In this document: positions 34,787-44,420 of the stretch, in pieces
How the letters are laid out: each line of letters starts with the position of its first letter
Position numbering within the stretch: the stretch's first letter is position 1
From: DASSSY01 sp035708205
GTDB taxonomy: Bacteria > Bacteroidota > Bacteroidia > Chitinophagales > Chitinophagaceae
Length of the DNA: 64,000 nt
Assembly: GCA_035708205.1 (NCBI GenBank)
Contig: DASSSY010000002.1
Span: forward strand, 124,001-188,000
Direction: 5' to 3'
Translations under genes and position numbers: made by a program
The notes under the pieces: model-generated
Told to the model about the DNA's origin: nothing
What the model saw: only the letters and a program-made list of their open reading frames with translations
Databases searched by the model: none

Positions 34787-36598
34787 ATGGCTTACGACAT
34801 TGCCCAATTGAACGATATGCTCGTTCCTGAGCTTTTGGATATTGCTGATTCCTTAGGCATTCCCCAACCCAAAAAACTTGAAAAACAAGATTTGGTTTAC
34901 CGCATTTTAGATATGCAGGCTTCCCGCGGTGCTACCGGGAGCCCTGATAATGCCAAACCTGAGCCGAAACCGATGCGCGTGAGGAAGAAAACAAAAGAAT
35001 CCGTAAAAAGTACAGGGCATAAGACTTCGGAAGCAGGGCTCCCGGAAACAGGGAAGAGTGATGCCACACCGGCTATTGAAGCTGACACGGTATCTAAGAA
35101 GGCCCGCACGGCCCGTAAAAAAACGGTTAAGGTGAATAATGAAGAAACAGCGCCGGATCCGGCCCCGGCCAGGGAAACACGGGATGCTGAACCGGAACGG
35201 GAAGCATTATCCGCAAAGGCTCCCGGGGGATTGCCAAAAGCTGGTTCGGGCGAACCGGATATTCCCGAAGGAGATGATCGTACTGAAAAAACCGGAGCGC
35301 CGGAATTGGAAGAGATGGCGGAGAATACCTCGCAGGAGCAGCCCGATAAGGCCGGGGCTGCTAAACGCCAGCTTCAGTTTCCTAAAGAAAGAAACAATTT
35401 TGAAGGACGTGAGAATCGTCAAAACAAGAGCAATAACAACCGGCCCAACAACCAGCCACAAGAATCCGGTTATAATGTTGAGTTTGACGGCATTATTCCC
35501 GGTGAAGGCGTCCTGGAGCTGATGCCGGATGGCTATGGCTTTTTGAGAAGCAGCGATTATAATTATTTATCATCCCCGGATGACGTTTATGTATCGCCTT
35601 CGCAAATAAAATTGTTTGGCCTGAAGACGGGAGATACCGTAAAAGGTAATATGCGCCCGCCAAAAGAGGGAGAGAAGTATTTCGCGCTATTAAAAGTGGA
35701 GACCATTAATGGCCGGCTGCCGGAGGAAATTCGCGACAGGGTGCCTTTCGATTTTTTAACGCCGTTATTCCCGGAAGAAAAGCTAAGCCTATGCACTGAG
35801 CAAGGCCGCTATAGTACCCGCATCATGGACCTGTTTACCCCTATAGGTAAAGGCCAGCGCGGGTTAATTGTGGCACAGCCCAAGACCGGTAAGACCATTT
35901 TGCTGAAAGAAGTGGCCAACGCCATAGCTGAAAACCACCCGGAATGCTATCTGATGATCGTTCTGATCGATGAACGTCCGGAAGAGGTTACGGATATGCA
36001 ACGCAGCGTCAAAGCGGAAGTGATTGCCTCCACCTTTGATGAGCCCGCGGATAAGCATGTCAAGGTTTCTCAAATCGCTTTACAGAAAGCCAAAAGACTG
36101 GTTGAGGTAGGACATGATGTGGTGATCCTCTTAGACTCGATCACCCGTTTGGCAAGGGCGCATAATACCGTGGCACCAGCCAGCGGAAAGGTATTGAGCG
36201 GCGGTGTGGAAGCCAATGCCATGCAAAAGCCCAAACAATTTTTCGGTGCCGCCCGCAAGATCGAAAACGGCGGCTCGCTGACCATTCTGGCTACGGCCCT
36301 GATCGATACCGGTTCCCGTATGGATGAAGTGATCTTTGAAGAGTTTAAAGGTACGGGCAATATGGAGCTGCAGCTGGATCGTAAACTGGCAAACAAGCGC
36401 ATTTTCCCGGCCATCGATATTACTTCTTCCTCTACCCGCCGTGACGATCTGCTGTTGGGCAAAGAGACTTTAGGCAAGATGTGGATCTTGCGTAATCATA
36501 TTGCCGATATGAATACCGATGAGGCCATGAATTTCCTGTTACGCCAGATGAAGGGCACAAAGAACAATGAAGAATTTTTGGCCACGATGAATAAGTAA
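34787..36598 (+). CDS. rho: Transcription termination factor Rho with N-terminal insertion
   Basis: Rho is the hexameric RNA helicase that ends untranslated transcripts. The 603-aa product is much longer than the ~420-aa E. coli protein. After the Rho-N helical domain (LNDMLVPELLDIADSLGIPQ, residues ~5-45) comes a charged, Pro/Lys/Glu-rich disordered insert to about residue 230. The RNA-binding cold-shock-like domain (GVLELMPDGYGFLRSSDYNY) and the ATPase core then follow, with Walker A AQPKTGKT, Walker B VILLDSITRLARAHN, and the Q- and R-loop regions. Such inserts are known in several phyla including Bacteroidota. A structured leader precedes it. Confidence 0.96.
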   Translation: MAYDIAQLNDMLVPELLDIADSLGIPQPKKLEKQDLVYRILDMQASRGATGSPDNAKPEPKPMRVRKKTKESVKSTGHKTSEAGLPETGKSDATPAIEADTVSKKARTARKKTVKVNNEETAPDPAPARETRDAEPEREALSAKAPGGLPKAGSGEPDIPEGDDRTEKTGAPELEEMAENTSQEQPDKAGAAKRQLQFPKERNNFEGRENRQNKSNNNRPNNQPQESGYNVEFDGIIPGEGVLELMPDGYGFLRSSDYNYLSSPDDVYVSPSQIKLFGLKTGDTVKGNMRPPKEGEKYFALLKVETINGRLPEEIRDRVPFDFLTPLFPEEKLSLCTEQGRYSTRIMDLFTPIGKGQRGLIVAQPKTGKTILLKEVANAIAENHPECYLMIVLIDERPEEVTDMQRSVKAEVIASTFDEPADKHVKVSQIALQKAKRLVEVGHDVVILLDSITRLARAHNTVAPASGKVLSGGVEANAMQKPKQFFGAARKIENGGSLTILATALIDTGSRMDEVIFEEFKGTGNMELQLDRKLANKRIFPAIDITSSSTRRDDLLLGKETLGKMWILRNHIADMNTDEAMNFLLRQMKGTKNNEEFLATMNK

Positions 36599-36744
36599 GT
36601 AAAACATTCTTTTCAGAAATACCATTGCGGTTTGGAAATAAAACGTCCCTGATGCCCCCGGCCCTTCTCAGCAATGTTTTGCCCGGATTGGGTTACGGGC
36701 AGATGTCAAACCGGCAATGAATTTATTCAGGCAAAAAAGAAATA

Positions 36745-37560
36745 ATGTCCCCTATTGGCATTTTTGATTCAGGTTACGGCGGCTTAAGCGTTTTCAGGAG
36801 CATTGTTGACCGGCTTCCTGCATATGATTATATATATCTTGGTGACAATGCCCGTGCGCCTTATGGCAGCAGATCCTTTGAAACCATTTATGAATATACG
36901 TTAGAATGTGTGCAATGGCTATTTGCCCAGGGCTGCCCTTTAGTGATCCTGGCCTGTAACACCGCTTCGGCCAAGGCCTTGAGAAGCATCCAGCAAAGAG
37001 ATTTACCCAAAATAGCCCCAGGCAACCGGGTATTGGGCGTCATTCGCCCGACAACGGAAATTATCGGCCGGTATACAAAAAATAAGAAGGTCGGTATTTT
37101 GGGAACAACAGGAACGGTCACCTCCGGATCCTATCCCATAGAGATCCGTCATTTTTTTCCCGGCATAAAGGTTTATCAGCAGGCCTGCCCGCTATGGGTA
37201 CCTTTTGTGGAAGAGCAGGCCTGGCAAAACGATGATATTGATCCTTTTATAGAACGGGACCTGAAAGCCCTGTTTCAGCAGGAAGCGGAGATAGACACAG
37301 TGTTGCTGGCCTGTACCCATTACCCGCTTTTAGCCAACCGCATTCGTAAATTCCTGCCCGATGGCGTTACCTTAGTCAGCCAGGGTGGTTTGGTGTCCCA
37401 AAGTCTTGCCGGTTATCTGGAGCGGCATCCGGAGATCAGCCGTCGCGTGACCACCGATCAGCAACGTCGTTTTTTCACAACGGATGCTCCTGAAGATTTT
37501 GAAGAACATGCCAGCTACTTTTTCGGCGAGGCGGTAAAGGCCGAAAAGGCGGTTTTGTAA
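36745..37560 (+). CDS. murI: Glutamate racemase
   Basis: MurI converts L-glutamate to D-glutamate for peptidoglycan. The 271-aa product has the two catalytic cysteines in ACNTASAKAL and LACTHYPLL, and the N-terminal IGIFDSGYGGLSVFRSI motif with the catalytic Asp/Ser region. The length is normal. It lies 146 nt downstream of rho on the same strand, with no clear promoter box between them, so read-through from rho is possible. It ends at a bidirectional terminator. Confidence 0.95.
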   Translation: MSPIGIFDSGYGGLSVFRSIVDRLPAYDYIYLGDNARAPYGSRSFETIYEYTLECVQWLFAQGCPLVILACNTASAKALRSIQQRDLPKIAPGNRVLGVIRPTTEIIGRYTKNKKVGILGTTGTVTSGSYPIEIRHFFPGIKVYQQACPLWVPFVEEQAWQNDDIDPFIERDLKALFQQEAEIDTVLLACTHYPLLANRIRKFLPDGVTLVSQGGLVSQSLAGYLERHPEISRRVTTDQQRRFFTTDAPEDFEEHASYFFGEAVKAEKAVL

Positions 37561-37597
37561 GGGGCGTTAGCTATTCGTAGGAAGCCAAAAAAGGTAG

Positions 37598-37641
37598 AAC
37601 AAACCCGCAACTTCGCCAAAAACCGAAGAGACGGGTTTGTT
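37598..37641. terminator. Bidirectional terminator between murI and sufD
   Basis: AACAAACCCG and CGGGTTTGTT form a perfect outer stem. An inner CTTCG/CGAAG stem extends the same hairpin. It lies between converging genes. Confidence 0.88.
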
Positions 37642-37661
37642 GATAAGTAAGTAAATGTCAC

Positions 37662-39020
37662 TTAGGAAAGCGCCTGTAATTTTTCGGCAATCAGGTTTTC
37701 TAAATATTGCCGGAGCGCTTCATGTTTTACCTTTTGCGTCACGTCAAAAGCAAAAGCATTGACCATCATGTTCCTGGCGCTGTCCTCGCTAATGCCGCGG
37801 CTGCGCAGATAGAACAAGGCTTCTTTATCCAACTGTCCCACCGTGGTGCCATGGCTGGCTTTCACGTCATCGGCAAAGATCTCCAATTGAGGCTTGGCGT
37901 CTACCGTAGCTTTATCGCTTAATAATATATTATTGCTTTGCTGGAACGCATTGGTCTTTTGCGCATCTTCATAAACATAAATTTTGCCGTTGAAGACCGC
38001 TTTGGAATGGTCTGTCAAAACGCCCTTATAGAGCTGGTTGCTTTCGCAATTCGGGAACTGATGATGTACCTCGGTATGGTTATCTACAATTTGCCGGCCG
38101 GCCGTAAAGTATAGCCCGTATAAATGGCATTCTTCTTCCGCTTTATCCATATATAAATGAAGCGTATTGCGTACCACATCCGCACCGGGAAGCGTAAACG
38201 TGTAATTGCTGTAATGGCTGTGCCGTTCCTGGTGAGCTTCCGTATGTTGCACCAAGCGGAGGTTTTGCCGGCCCGTTTGAATATCGTAATGGTTAAAATG
38301 CGCCTGGGTGTCCAGGGCGATCTCCGTAACTGAATTGACGAAAAGCGCATTTTCGGTATTGTCCGAAAGAATGGTCTCGATCAGGTCAAGCTCGGCATTT
38401 TTACCCAGAACTACCAAATGGCGGGTATTAAGCCAGATGGCGGTTTCCGTAAGATAAACATTAACCAGGTGCACCGGCTTGTCCACTACCTGATTGTCGG
38501 GCACTTGCAACATCAGCGCTTCGGAGAACAAAGCGGTATTGACGGCTGAAAACCCGTTATGTTTGGCGATCTTTCCGAAATGTTTTTTAAACAGGGGCTG
38601 TTCAACGGCTTCGGGAAAAGACAACACACGAAGTTGCTCTTCGGCGGGCAAAACGGAGAGAGCCTCATTGATTTTGCCGTTAATGCAGACGATGCGGTAA
38701 GCGCCTTTATGCGTTCCTTTCATGGAATCATTAAGGGCAGAGAGATGTTCAGACACCAATTGGGCGGTACGATTAAACTCCTCTTTGGATACATTATGTT
38801 CCAGGACATCCAGGTCATAAGCGTCTTTAAGAAAGGGCAGCATATTGGTAAAGCGCCATTCCTCATGCTTAATGGAGGGAAAGCCGTTCTTTTGGAAAAA
38901 TGCGAAAGCCTCTTTTCGGATTTTTTGGGTCGGTATGTCGGTTTCCCTCAGAATGGCCAGGTCGAATTTCGCGGATAGCCTGTCGTTCAGGGGAGTCTCA
39001 ATATATTTTGTCATTATCAT
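37662..39020 (-). CDS. sufD: Fe-S cluster assembly protein SufD
   Basis: SufD pairs with SufB in the SufBC2D scaffold that builds Fe-S clusters. The 452-aa product has the SufBD beta-helix core over about residues 150-420 and the conserved C-terminal stretch DDVKASHGTTVGQLDKEALF. The family N-terminal region (FFQKNGFPSIKHEEWRFTNM) is present. Two in-frame ATGs (39020 and 39014) are possible starts; the second gives MTKYIETP. It follows sufC with a 67-nt gap. SufS is not adjacent, unlike in many operons of this type. Confidence 0.95.
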   Translation of the reverse strand: MIMTKYIETPLNDRLSAKFDLAILRETDIPTQKIRKEAFAFFQKNGFPSIKHEEWRFTNMLPFLKDAYDLDVLEHNVSKEEFNRTAQLVSEHLSALNDSMKGTHKGAYRIVCINGKINEALSVLPAEEQLRVLSFPEAVEQPLFKKHFGKIAKHNGFSAVNTALFSEALMLQVPDNQVVDKPVHLVNVYLTETAIWLNTRHLVVLGKNAELDLIETILSDNTENALFVNSVTEIALDTQAHFNHYDIQTGRQNLRLVQHTEAHQERHSHYSNYTFTLPGADVVRNTLHLYMDKAEEECHLYGLYFTAGRQIVDNHTEVHHQFPNCESNQLYKGVLTDHSKAVFNGKIYVYEDAQKTNAFQQSNNILLSDKATVDAKPQLEIFADDVKASHGTTVGQLDKEALFYLRSRGISEDSARNMMVNAFAFDVTQKVKHEALRQYLENLIAEKLQALS

Positions 39021-39087
39021 GAATAGTCTGTTTTACGGCCGGCAAGGATCCGGTACGCTTTGATCAATAGCTTTGCAGGCTTTTTAA

Positions 39088-39840
39088 TTATGCTACCGGT
39101 TCTTTCAGCCAGTCATAGCCTTTCTCTTCAAGCTCAAGCGCCAGCTCTTTACCGCCGGTCTTCACGATCTTCCCGTCGCTTAATACGTGCACAAAATCCG
39201 GAACGATATATTCTAATAAACGCTGGTAGTGCGTGATCAGGACAAAGGCGTTATTTTTATTTCTGAGCTTATTGACGCCCCGGGAAACAATGCGTAAGGC
39301 GTCAATGTCCAAGCCGGAATCGGTTTCGTCCAGGATGCCCAGCTTAGGTTCAAGCATGGCCAGCTGAAAAATTTCATTTCGTTTTTTCTCACCGCCGGAA
39401 AAGCCTTCATTCAGGGAACGGTTCACTAATTTGGCGTCAAATTCAACCAGCTTTTGCATATCTCTTGAACGCTGCATGAATTCCTTGGCCGATAATGGCG
39501 CTTCGCCTTTGTATTCCCGGATTTCATTCAGCGCCGTTTTTAGAAAGCTAACGTTGGACACACCGGGAATTTCGATGGGATATTGAAACGCCAGGAACAG
39601 CCCCTCACGGGCACGGTCTTCCGGGGACAATGCTAATAAATCTTTGCCGTCAAAGGTTACGGTGCCCCCGGTTACTTCATAACCCGGGCGGCCGGACAAA
39701 ACAGAGGCCAGTGAGCTTTTCCCGGCGCCGTTTGGTCCCATGATGGCGTGGACCTCTCCGGGATTGACGGTTAAATTCAGGCCTTTTAATATTTCTTTTT
39801 CCTCAACTCGGGCATGCAGGTTGTTTATGGATAACATCAT
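39088..39840 (-). CDS. sufC: Fe-S cluster assembly ATPase SufC
   Basis: SufC is the ABC-type ATPase that drives the SufBC2D scaffold. The 250-aa product has Walker A GPNGAGKSS, the signature GFSGGEKKRNEI and Walker B KLGILDETDSGLD. The latter contains the SufC-typical ETDSGLD instead of the transporter form. It lies between sufB (41-nt gap) and sufD. Two tandem ATGs start the frame. Confidence 0.97.
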   Translation of the reverse strand: MMLSINNLHARVEEKEILKGLNLTVNPGEVHAIMGPNGAGKSSLASVLSGRPGYEVTGGTVTFDGKDLLALSPEDRAREGLFLAFQYPIEIPGVSNVSFLKTALNEIREYKGEAPLSAKEFMQRSRDMQKLVEFDAKLVNRSLNEGFSGGEKKRNEIFQLAMLEPKLGILDETDSGLDIDALRIVSRGVNKLRNKNNAFVLITHYQRLLEYIVPDFVHVLSDGKIVKTGGKELALELEEKGYDWLKEPVA

Positions 39841-39881
39841 CTTGATTTAATTCAGGTTTATTTTTTTATTTAAATATCAGG

Positions 39882-41333
39882 TTAGCCTACGCTCCCTTCC
39901 AGGGTAATGGCCAAAAGCTTTTGGGCCTCTACCGCGAACTCCATCGGCAATTTGTTCAGCACTTCCTTGGCAAAACCATTGACGATCAGCTCTACTGCTT
40001 TCTCGGTGTCCAGTCCTCTCTGGTTCAGGTAGAATATCTGGTCTTCCCCGATCTTGGACGTGGTGGCCTCATGCTCTAGCTGGGCCGTCGGGTTTTTTGA
40101 TTCGATATAAGGAAAAGTATGGGCGCCGCATCGATCACCGATAAGCATGGAGTCGCATTGCGAAAAATTACGCGCCTGATCGGCATTGGCACCGACCCGT
40201 ACCAGGCCTCGGTAACTATTTTGTCCGTTACCGGCGGAGATGCCTTTTGAAATGATACGGCTGCGGGTATTTTTCCCGATATGGTCCATCTTGGTACCGG
40301 TATCGGCAATTTGCTTCCCTTTGGCTACGGCCACACTATAAAACTCGCCGTAGCTGTTGTCCCCTTTTAGTATGACGCTGGGATATTTCCAGGTAATGGC
40401 GGAGCCGGTTTCTACCTGTGTCCAGGAGATATGCGCGTTCCGGCCTTTGCATATGCCCCGCTTGGTCACGAAATTATAGACACCGCCTTTGCCCTCCGCA
40501 TCGCCCGGATACCAGTTCTGAACGGTAGAATATTTAATTTCCGCGTCATCTAAGGCCACCATTTCCACAACAGCGGCATGGAGTTGATTTTCATCGCGGG
40601 AGGGTGCGGTGCAGCCTTCCAGATAGCTGACATAGGCGCCTTCCTCACAAACGATAAGCGTGCGTTCAAACTGCCCGGTGTTGCGTGCGTTCATTCTGAA
40701 GTATGTGCTCAGTTCCATCGGGCAACGAACGCCTTTGGGAACGAAAGCGAAAGTGCCATCTGAAAATACGGCCGCATTAAGCGCTGAAAAAACGTTGTCG
40801 GAGTGCGGTACTACCGAACCCAGGTATTTTTTCACCAAGTCCGGATGCTTTTGGACAGCTTCGCTGATGGAGCAAAAGATGACCCCTTTTGCCGCCAATT
40901 CCTTTTGAAAAGTCGTGGCCACTGATACGCTGTCAAAAACGGCATCTACGGCAACACCGGATAAACGCTTCTGTTCATTTAAAGGAATGCCCAGCTTTTC
41001 AAAAGTGGCTATTAGTTCGGGGTCAACCTCGTCCATGCTGGCTTTGGTTTCTTTTTTCTTTGGCGCGGCATAATAAGATATGGCCTGAAAGTCAAGCTCC
41101 GGCATTTTGAAATTCTGCCAATCAGGCATTTCCTCTTTCAGTTTCAAAAAAGAACGATAGCCGCGCAAACGCCATTCCAACATCCAGGTCGGCTCATTCT
41201 TTTTGGCAGAAATGAAACGGATGGTATCTTCGTCCAGCCCCGGTGGCAGAACATCCATATCAATGTTGGTCACGAACCCGTGCTCATATTCTTTTGATGC
41301 GATTTCGTCTAGTAATTCAGTGCTGTTATCCAT
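39882..41333 (-). CDS. sufB: Fe-S cluster assembly protein SufB
   Basis: SufB is the cluster-bearing scaffold subunit. The 483-aa product shows the family motifs KKNEPTWMLEWRLRGYRSF, YLEGCTAPSRDENQLHAAVV (with a conserved Cys), and SISAGNGQNSYRGLV-like residues read here as GISAGNGQNSYRGLV. The frame can be opened by a TTG at 41342, but the ATG at 41333 (MDNSTELLDEIA) is the expected start. It leads the sufBCD operon and has an exact promoter box at 41394-41401. Confidence 0.97.
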   Translation of the reverse strand: MDNSTELLDEIASKEYEHGFVTNIDMDVLPPGLDEDTIRFISAKKNEPTWMLEWRLRGYRSFLKLKEEMPDWQNFKMPELDFQAISYYAAPKKKETKASMDEVDPELIATFEKLGIPLNEQKRLSGVAVDAVFDSVSVATTFQKELAAKGVIFCSISEAVQKHPDLVKKYLGSVVPHSDNVFSALNAAVFSDGTFAFVPKGVRCPMELSTYFRMNARNTGQFERTLIVCEEGAYVSYLEGCTAPSRDENQLHAAVVEMVALDDAEIKYSTVQNWYPGDAEGKGGVYNFVTKRGICKGRNAHISWTQVETGSAITWKYPSVILKGDNSYGEFYSVAVAKGKQIADTGTKMDHIGKNTRSRIISKGISAGNGQNSYRGLVRVGANADQARNFSQCDSMLIGDRCGAHTFPYIESKNPTAQLEHEATTSKIGEDQIFYLNQRGLDTEKAVELIVNGFAKEVLNKLPMEFAVEAQKLLAITLEGSVG

Positions 41334-41393
41334 AATCCTCAAAAAGTCAGTTTTGCATTAATATTAATTATATTATATGCCCCGATAGGGAGG

Positions 41394-41401
41394 CAAAGTT
41401 A
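41394..41401 (-). promoter_or_regulatory. -7 promoter box for sufBCD
   Basis: The minus strand reads TAACTTTG, an exact match, 60 nt before the sufB ATG, leaving room for leader-based control. Confidence 0.6.
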
Positions 41402-41512
41402 CGACCAAAACAGGGGGAAAACAATTCTCGTGAATAAATCCTTTCTATAAGCGCTTTGACCGGATTAATAAAAGACAAAATTATCCGAAATTGCGAATAC
41501 CGGCTTTAGAAA

Positions 41513-41527
41513 AGCGGAATTTCCGCT
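41513..41527. repeat. 15-nt palindrome, possible operator
   Basis: AGCGGAA and TTCCGCT flank a single T. It lies between the divergent sufB and M13 peptidase genes. Confidence 0.4.
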
Positions 41528-41834
41528 CTTCCTGATTTTGCATAAGTCTTTTACGTATGTGATAGGGGAATAAATTCCTTGGAAACAGCGCTTTATGGGT
41601 ATAAATGTTGTCGTTATGTGATAATTATTGGTTAACTGTTCAATTTGCTTGCTTTTTTTATTTCAATTTTCGATTTTTGTGACCGGAATTCGTCCTTTCG
41701 TTTTGCCAGCAAGCTCTTGTCGTCAAGGTCTTGCCGGATCATGAAGCAGCAATCCATAGCCGATTTACTTTTGCTGATGGCTGATCCGCCTTTAAAAGAA
41801 GGTGTCAAAACGTATTGACTCAAAAAATGTACTT

Positions 41835-43874
41835 ATGAAAAAACCATTATCGTTACTGATAGCTGCCGCTGCCGCCGTTAGCCTGTACAGCTGTCAATCA
41901 GGCTCAAAAACCGGAGCTACCGCTAAAGATCCGCTTGATCTTTCAGGCCGGGATACCACCGTAAGCCCGGCAGAGAATTTCTTCTTGTACGCCAATGGCA
42001 CCTGGTTAAAGAATACGGTCATTCCCGCTTCTAAATCCGGGTGGGGTTCTTTTTATGTTGTTCGGGACCAGGCCTTGCAAAACATGAAGGATATCCTGGA
42101 TTCCTGTGCTAAGCTTAAAGACGCGAAAAAAGGTTCCGTGGCCCAGCAAATCGGGGATCTGTATATGGCGGCTTTAGACAGCGCCGCTATCGAGAAGGCC
42201 GGTATCAGTCCTTTACAGGATAACCTGAACCGGATCGATTCGCTGAAAACCGTTCAGGAGCTGCTGAATTATATCACCGGTCAATATACCAAAGGCAATG
42301 GCGCCTTGTTTTCGTTCTATGTGTCGCCGGACGATAAAAACAGTAATGTGGAGCGGCCGCATTTTGACCAGGGCGGGCTGGGGTTGCCTAATTGTACCTA
42401 TTACACCAAAACCGATGGCAAAAGCAAAGAAATCCTGGATAAATATCATCAATATGTAGCCCAGATCCTCAAATTGACTTTTGGAGATAAGATAGATGCC
42501 GATAAAGCGGCGACAGACATCATCAATTTAGAAACGCAGTTGGCAAAGGCCTCTAAAACGCCGGTTCAGCTCAGGGATCCGGAAGCGAACTATCATTTGC
42601 TGACCGCTGCCGGGATGAATAAGATTGCTCCGGGATTTGACTGGACATCATTATTGAAAGATCTTAAGGTGAATGAAGATACTATCCTGGTAGGACAGCC
42701 TGAATTTTATAAGGCCGTTTCCGGTTTGTTGAAAAATACGCCCATTGATACCTGGCAGAAATATTTGGCCTTTCATTTAGTGAGCGGCTATGCTTCCTGG
42801 CTGAGCAAGCCATTTGCAGATGCGCATTTCGGCTTTTATGACAAGACGCTTAATGGCTTACAGCAGCCGGAAGAACGTTGGAAGCGCGCTTCATCATTAG
42901 TAAATGGTACTTTAGGCGATGCCTTAGGGCAATTATATGTACAAAAGTATTTCCCGCCGGAAGCGAAGCAATACATGGAAAACCTGGTGGCTAATATTGA
43001 AAAAGCCTACGCGGAAAAGATCAAAGACGCTGAATGGATGAGCGATGCCACTAAGGAGAAAGCCCTGGATAAGCTTCATGCCATTACGAGGAAGATAGGC
43101 TATCCTGATAAGTGGAAAGATTATTCTTCCATTGATATCAGCAAGACTACATTGGTGGCCGATTTGCAACATATTGGCGAATGGCAATATAATGATGATA
43201 TCAATAAATTAGGTAAACCGGTTGATAAAACGGAGTGGCAAATGACGCCGCCCACAGTAAATGCCTATTACAATCCTTCGTTCAATGAAATTGTATTTCC
43301 TGCCGGGATCCTGCAGCCGCCATTCTATTTCCAGCACGGTGATGACGCGGTAAATTATGGTGGTATCGGTTATGTGATCGGTCATGAAATTACCCATGGC
43401 TTTGACGATCAGGGCAGCCAGTATGACAAGGAAGGCAATCTTAAAAACTGGTGGACACCGGAAGACCGGAAACAATATGAGACCCGCGCCAATAAAATTG
43501 TTGATCAGTACAATAATTATGTGGTATTAGACTCTGTGCATGTCAATGGCCATTTGACCGAAGGGGAAAACCTGGCCGATAATGGCGGTTTGGCGATTGC
43601 CTATGCCGCTTTTAAAATGACCAAAGAAGGCCAAAGCGACACTTTGATCGACGGCTTAACGCCCGATCAGCGTTTTTTCCTGTCCTGCGCGCAGGTATGG
43701 CGTATCAAGACCCGTCCCGAGCGGATGTTATTCCGTATCAATAACGACCCGCATTCGCCGGAAATGTACCGCGTCAACGGGCCGTTGTCCAATATGTCGG
43801 CCTTTTACAAAGCCTTTAATGTGAAGCCCGGCGATAAGATGTACCGCCCGGACAGCGGGGCAAAGATCTGGTAA
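41835..43874 (+). CDS. M13-family zinc metallopeptidase lipoprotein (neprilysin/PepO-like)
   Basis: This 679-aa exported endopeptidase starts at the ATG at 41835, where a lipoprotein signal peptide begins (LYSC lipobox; lipidated Cys at about residue 20). The M13 N-terminal domain starts at SPAENFFLYANGTWLKN. The catalytic domain has the family NAYYNPSFNEIVFPAGIL, the zinc motif VIGHEITHGFDD near residue 516, the third ligand motif ENLADNGGLAIAY, and the C-terminal RVNGPLSNMSAFYKAF. All catalytic residues are present. It is predicted to digest oligopeptides at the envelope. A strong terminator follows. Confidence 0.94.
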   Translation: MKKPLSLLIAAAAAVSLYSCQSGSKTGATAKDPLDLSGRDTTVSPAENFFLYANGTWLKNTVIPASKSGWGSFYVVRDQALQNMKDILDSCAKLKDAKKGSVAQQIGDLYMAALDSAAIEKAGISPLQDNLNRIDSLKTVQELLNYITGQYTKGNGALFSFYVSPDDKNSNVERPHFDQGGLGLPNCTYYTKTDGKSKEILDKYHQYVAQILKLTFGDKIDADKAATDIINLETQLAKASKTPVQLRDPEANYHLLTAAGMNKIAPGFDWTSLLKDLKVNEDTILVGQPEFYKAVSGLLKNTPIDTWQKYLAFHLVSGYASWLSKPFADAHFGFYDKTLNGLQQPEERWKRASSLVNGTLGDALGQLYVQKYFPPEAKQYMENLVANIEKAYAEKIKDAEWMSDATKEKALDKLHAITRKIGYPDKWKDYSSIDISKTTLVADLQHIGEWQYNDDINKLGKPVDKTEWQMTPPTVNAYYNPSFNEIVFPAGILQPPFYFQHGDDAVNYGGIGYVIGHEITHGFDDQGSQYDKEGNLKNWWTPEDRKQYETRANKIVDQYNNYVVLDSVHVNGHLTEGENLADNGGLAIAYAAFKMTKEGQSDTLIDGLTPDQRFFLSCAQVWRIKTRPERMLFRINNDPHSPEMYRVNGPLSNMSAFYKAFNVKPGDKMYRPDSGAKIW

Positions 43875-43893
43875 AAGAAAAACGCTCTATATG

Positions 43894-43931
43894 CGACAAA
43901 GCAGCCTGTGGATAAGCAGGCTGCTTTGTCG
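43894..43931 (+). terminator. Terminator after the M13 peptidase gene
   Basis: CGACAAAGCAGCCTG and CAGGCTGCTTTGTCG form a perfect 15-bp stem with an 8-nt loop, followed by TTATT. Confidence 0.9.
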
Positions 43932-44127
43932 TTATTCGCTTATTCGGAGATGTTTAATAAAGTATCCGTTCACCAGGATAATATTATGCCAGTTAACAGC
44001 ATTCATATTAATGATGATACGGTACCAAAAAGAAGGCGGTATGCCTGTTGATCATCGTTGGGCACATCATTTATTCTTGCGCCAGGGATTAGCGAATCAT
44101 CAATTCGCCAATCGGGTCTTAGCAATT

Positions 44128-44275
44128 CTTCACTTCGCTCAAAAGCGATTATTTATTGAGAACCAGAATCGCCAGCCCACTTTTTCATATACGCTGATCA
44201 AGCCCGTTTCTAAACTGTCATGCTGAGAGGGCATTCAACCAATAAGAGATATTGCTTGGCGGCTTTTGAGTGAAG
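44128..44275. repeat. Imperfect inverted repeat, 115 bp apart
   Basis: Arms 44128-44146 and 44262-44275 share CTTCACT and CTCAAAAGC in inverted orientation, with a 3-nt insertion in the left arm. It may be the remains of a small mobile element or chance structure. Confidence 0.3.
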
Positions 44276-44372
44276 CGGAATGTTCGCTTCAGCAATAATT
44301 AAGAGCATGATCCATGCAGATAAAAGTAGGGTGGTAAAGAAGTAATGGCAGATAATACGGGGTAAACGCCAA

Positions 44373-44398
44373 AGAGATACCTGTCTTTTGGTATCTCT
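44373..44398 (-). terminator. Terminator after ribBA
   Basis: AGAGATACC and GGTATCTCT form a perfect 9-bp stem with an 8-nt loop, 22 nt past the ribBA stop. On the minus strand it is followed by a short T run. Confidence 0.65.
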
Positions 44399-44420
44399 CT
44401 TCAGGCGAAATGAAATGGCG

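Larger units (their letters stand above)
41334..41834. other. Gene-free divergent region between sufB and the M13 peptidase
   Basis: About 500 bp. It holds the suf promoter box (41394-41401) and a 15-nt palindrome AGCGGAA-T-TTCCGCT (41513-41527). No clear promoter was seen for the peptidase gene (only GATTTTTG, 41672-41679, one mismatch). The minus-strand frame at 41632-41823 has no recognised similarity. Confidence 0.5.
43875..44420. other. Gene-free stretch between the M13 peptidase and ribBA
   Basis: About 545 bp between converging genes. It has a terminator at each end (43894-43931 and 44373-44398). The middle holds a small hairpin GCGAAT/ATTCGC (44092-44108) and a distant imperfect inverted repeat (44128-44146 with 44262-44275; CTTCACT and CTCAAAAGC in both arms). 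The open frame from 43891 begins inside the terminator hairpin and is not believed. Confidence 0.55.

Noticed and set aside
34787..36598. Long disordered insert in Rho as a novelty
   Set aside because: Large N-terminal inserts are already known in Rho of Bacteroidota and other phyla.
41632..41823. 63-aa minus-strand frame between sufB and the M13 peptidase
   Set aside because: No recognisable similarity and low-complexity Lys/Ser content.
43907..43915. Perfect DnaA box (TGTGGATAA) suggesting an origin
   Set aside because: It lies in the loop of a terminator hairpin, is a single copy, and one such 9-mer in 64 kb is expected by chance.
43891..44226. 111-aa open frame after the M13 peptidase
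   Set aside because: It starts inside the terminator hairpin and has no protein-like pattern that I recognise.
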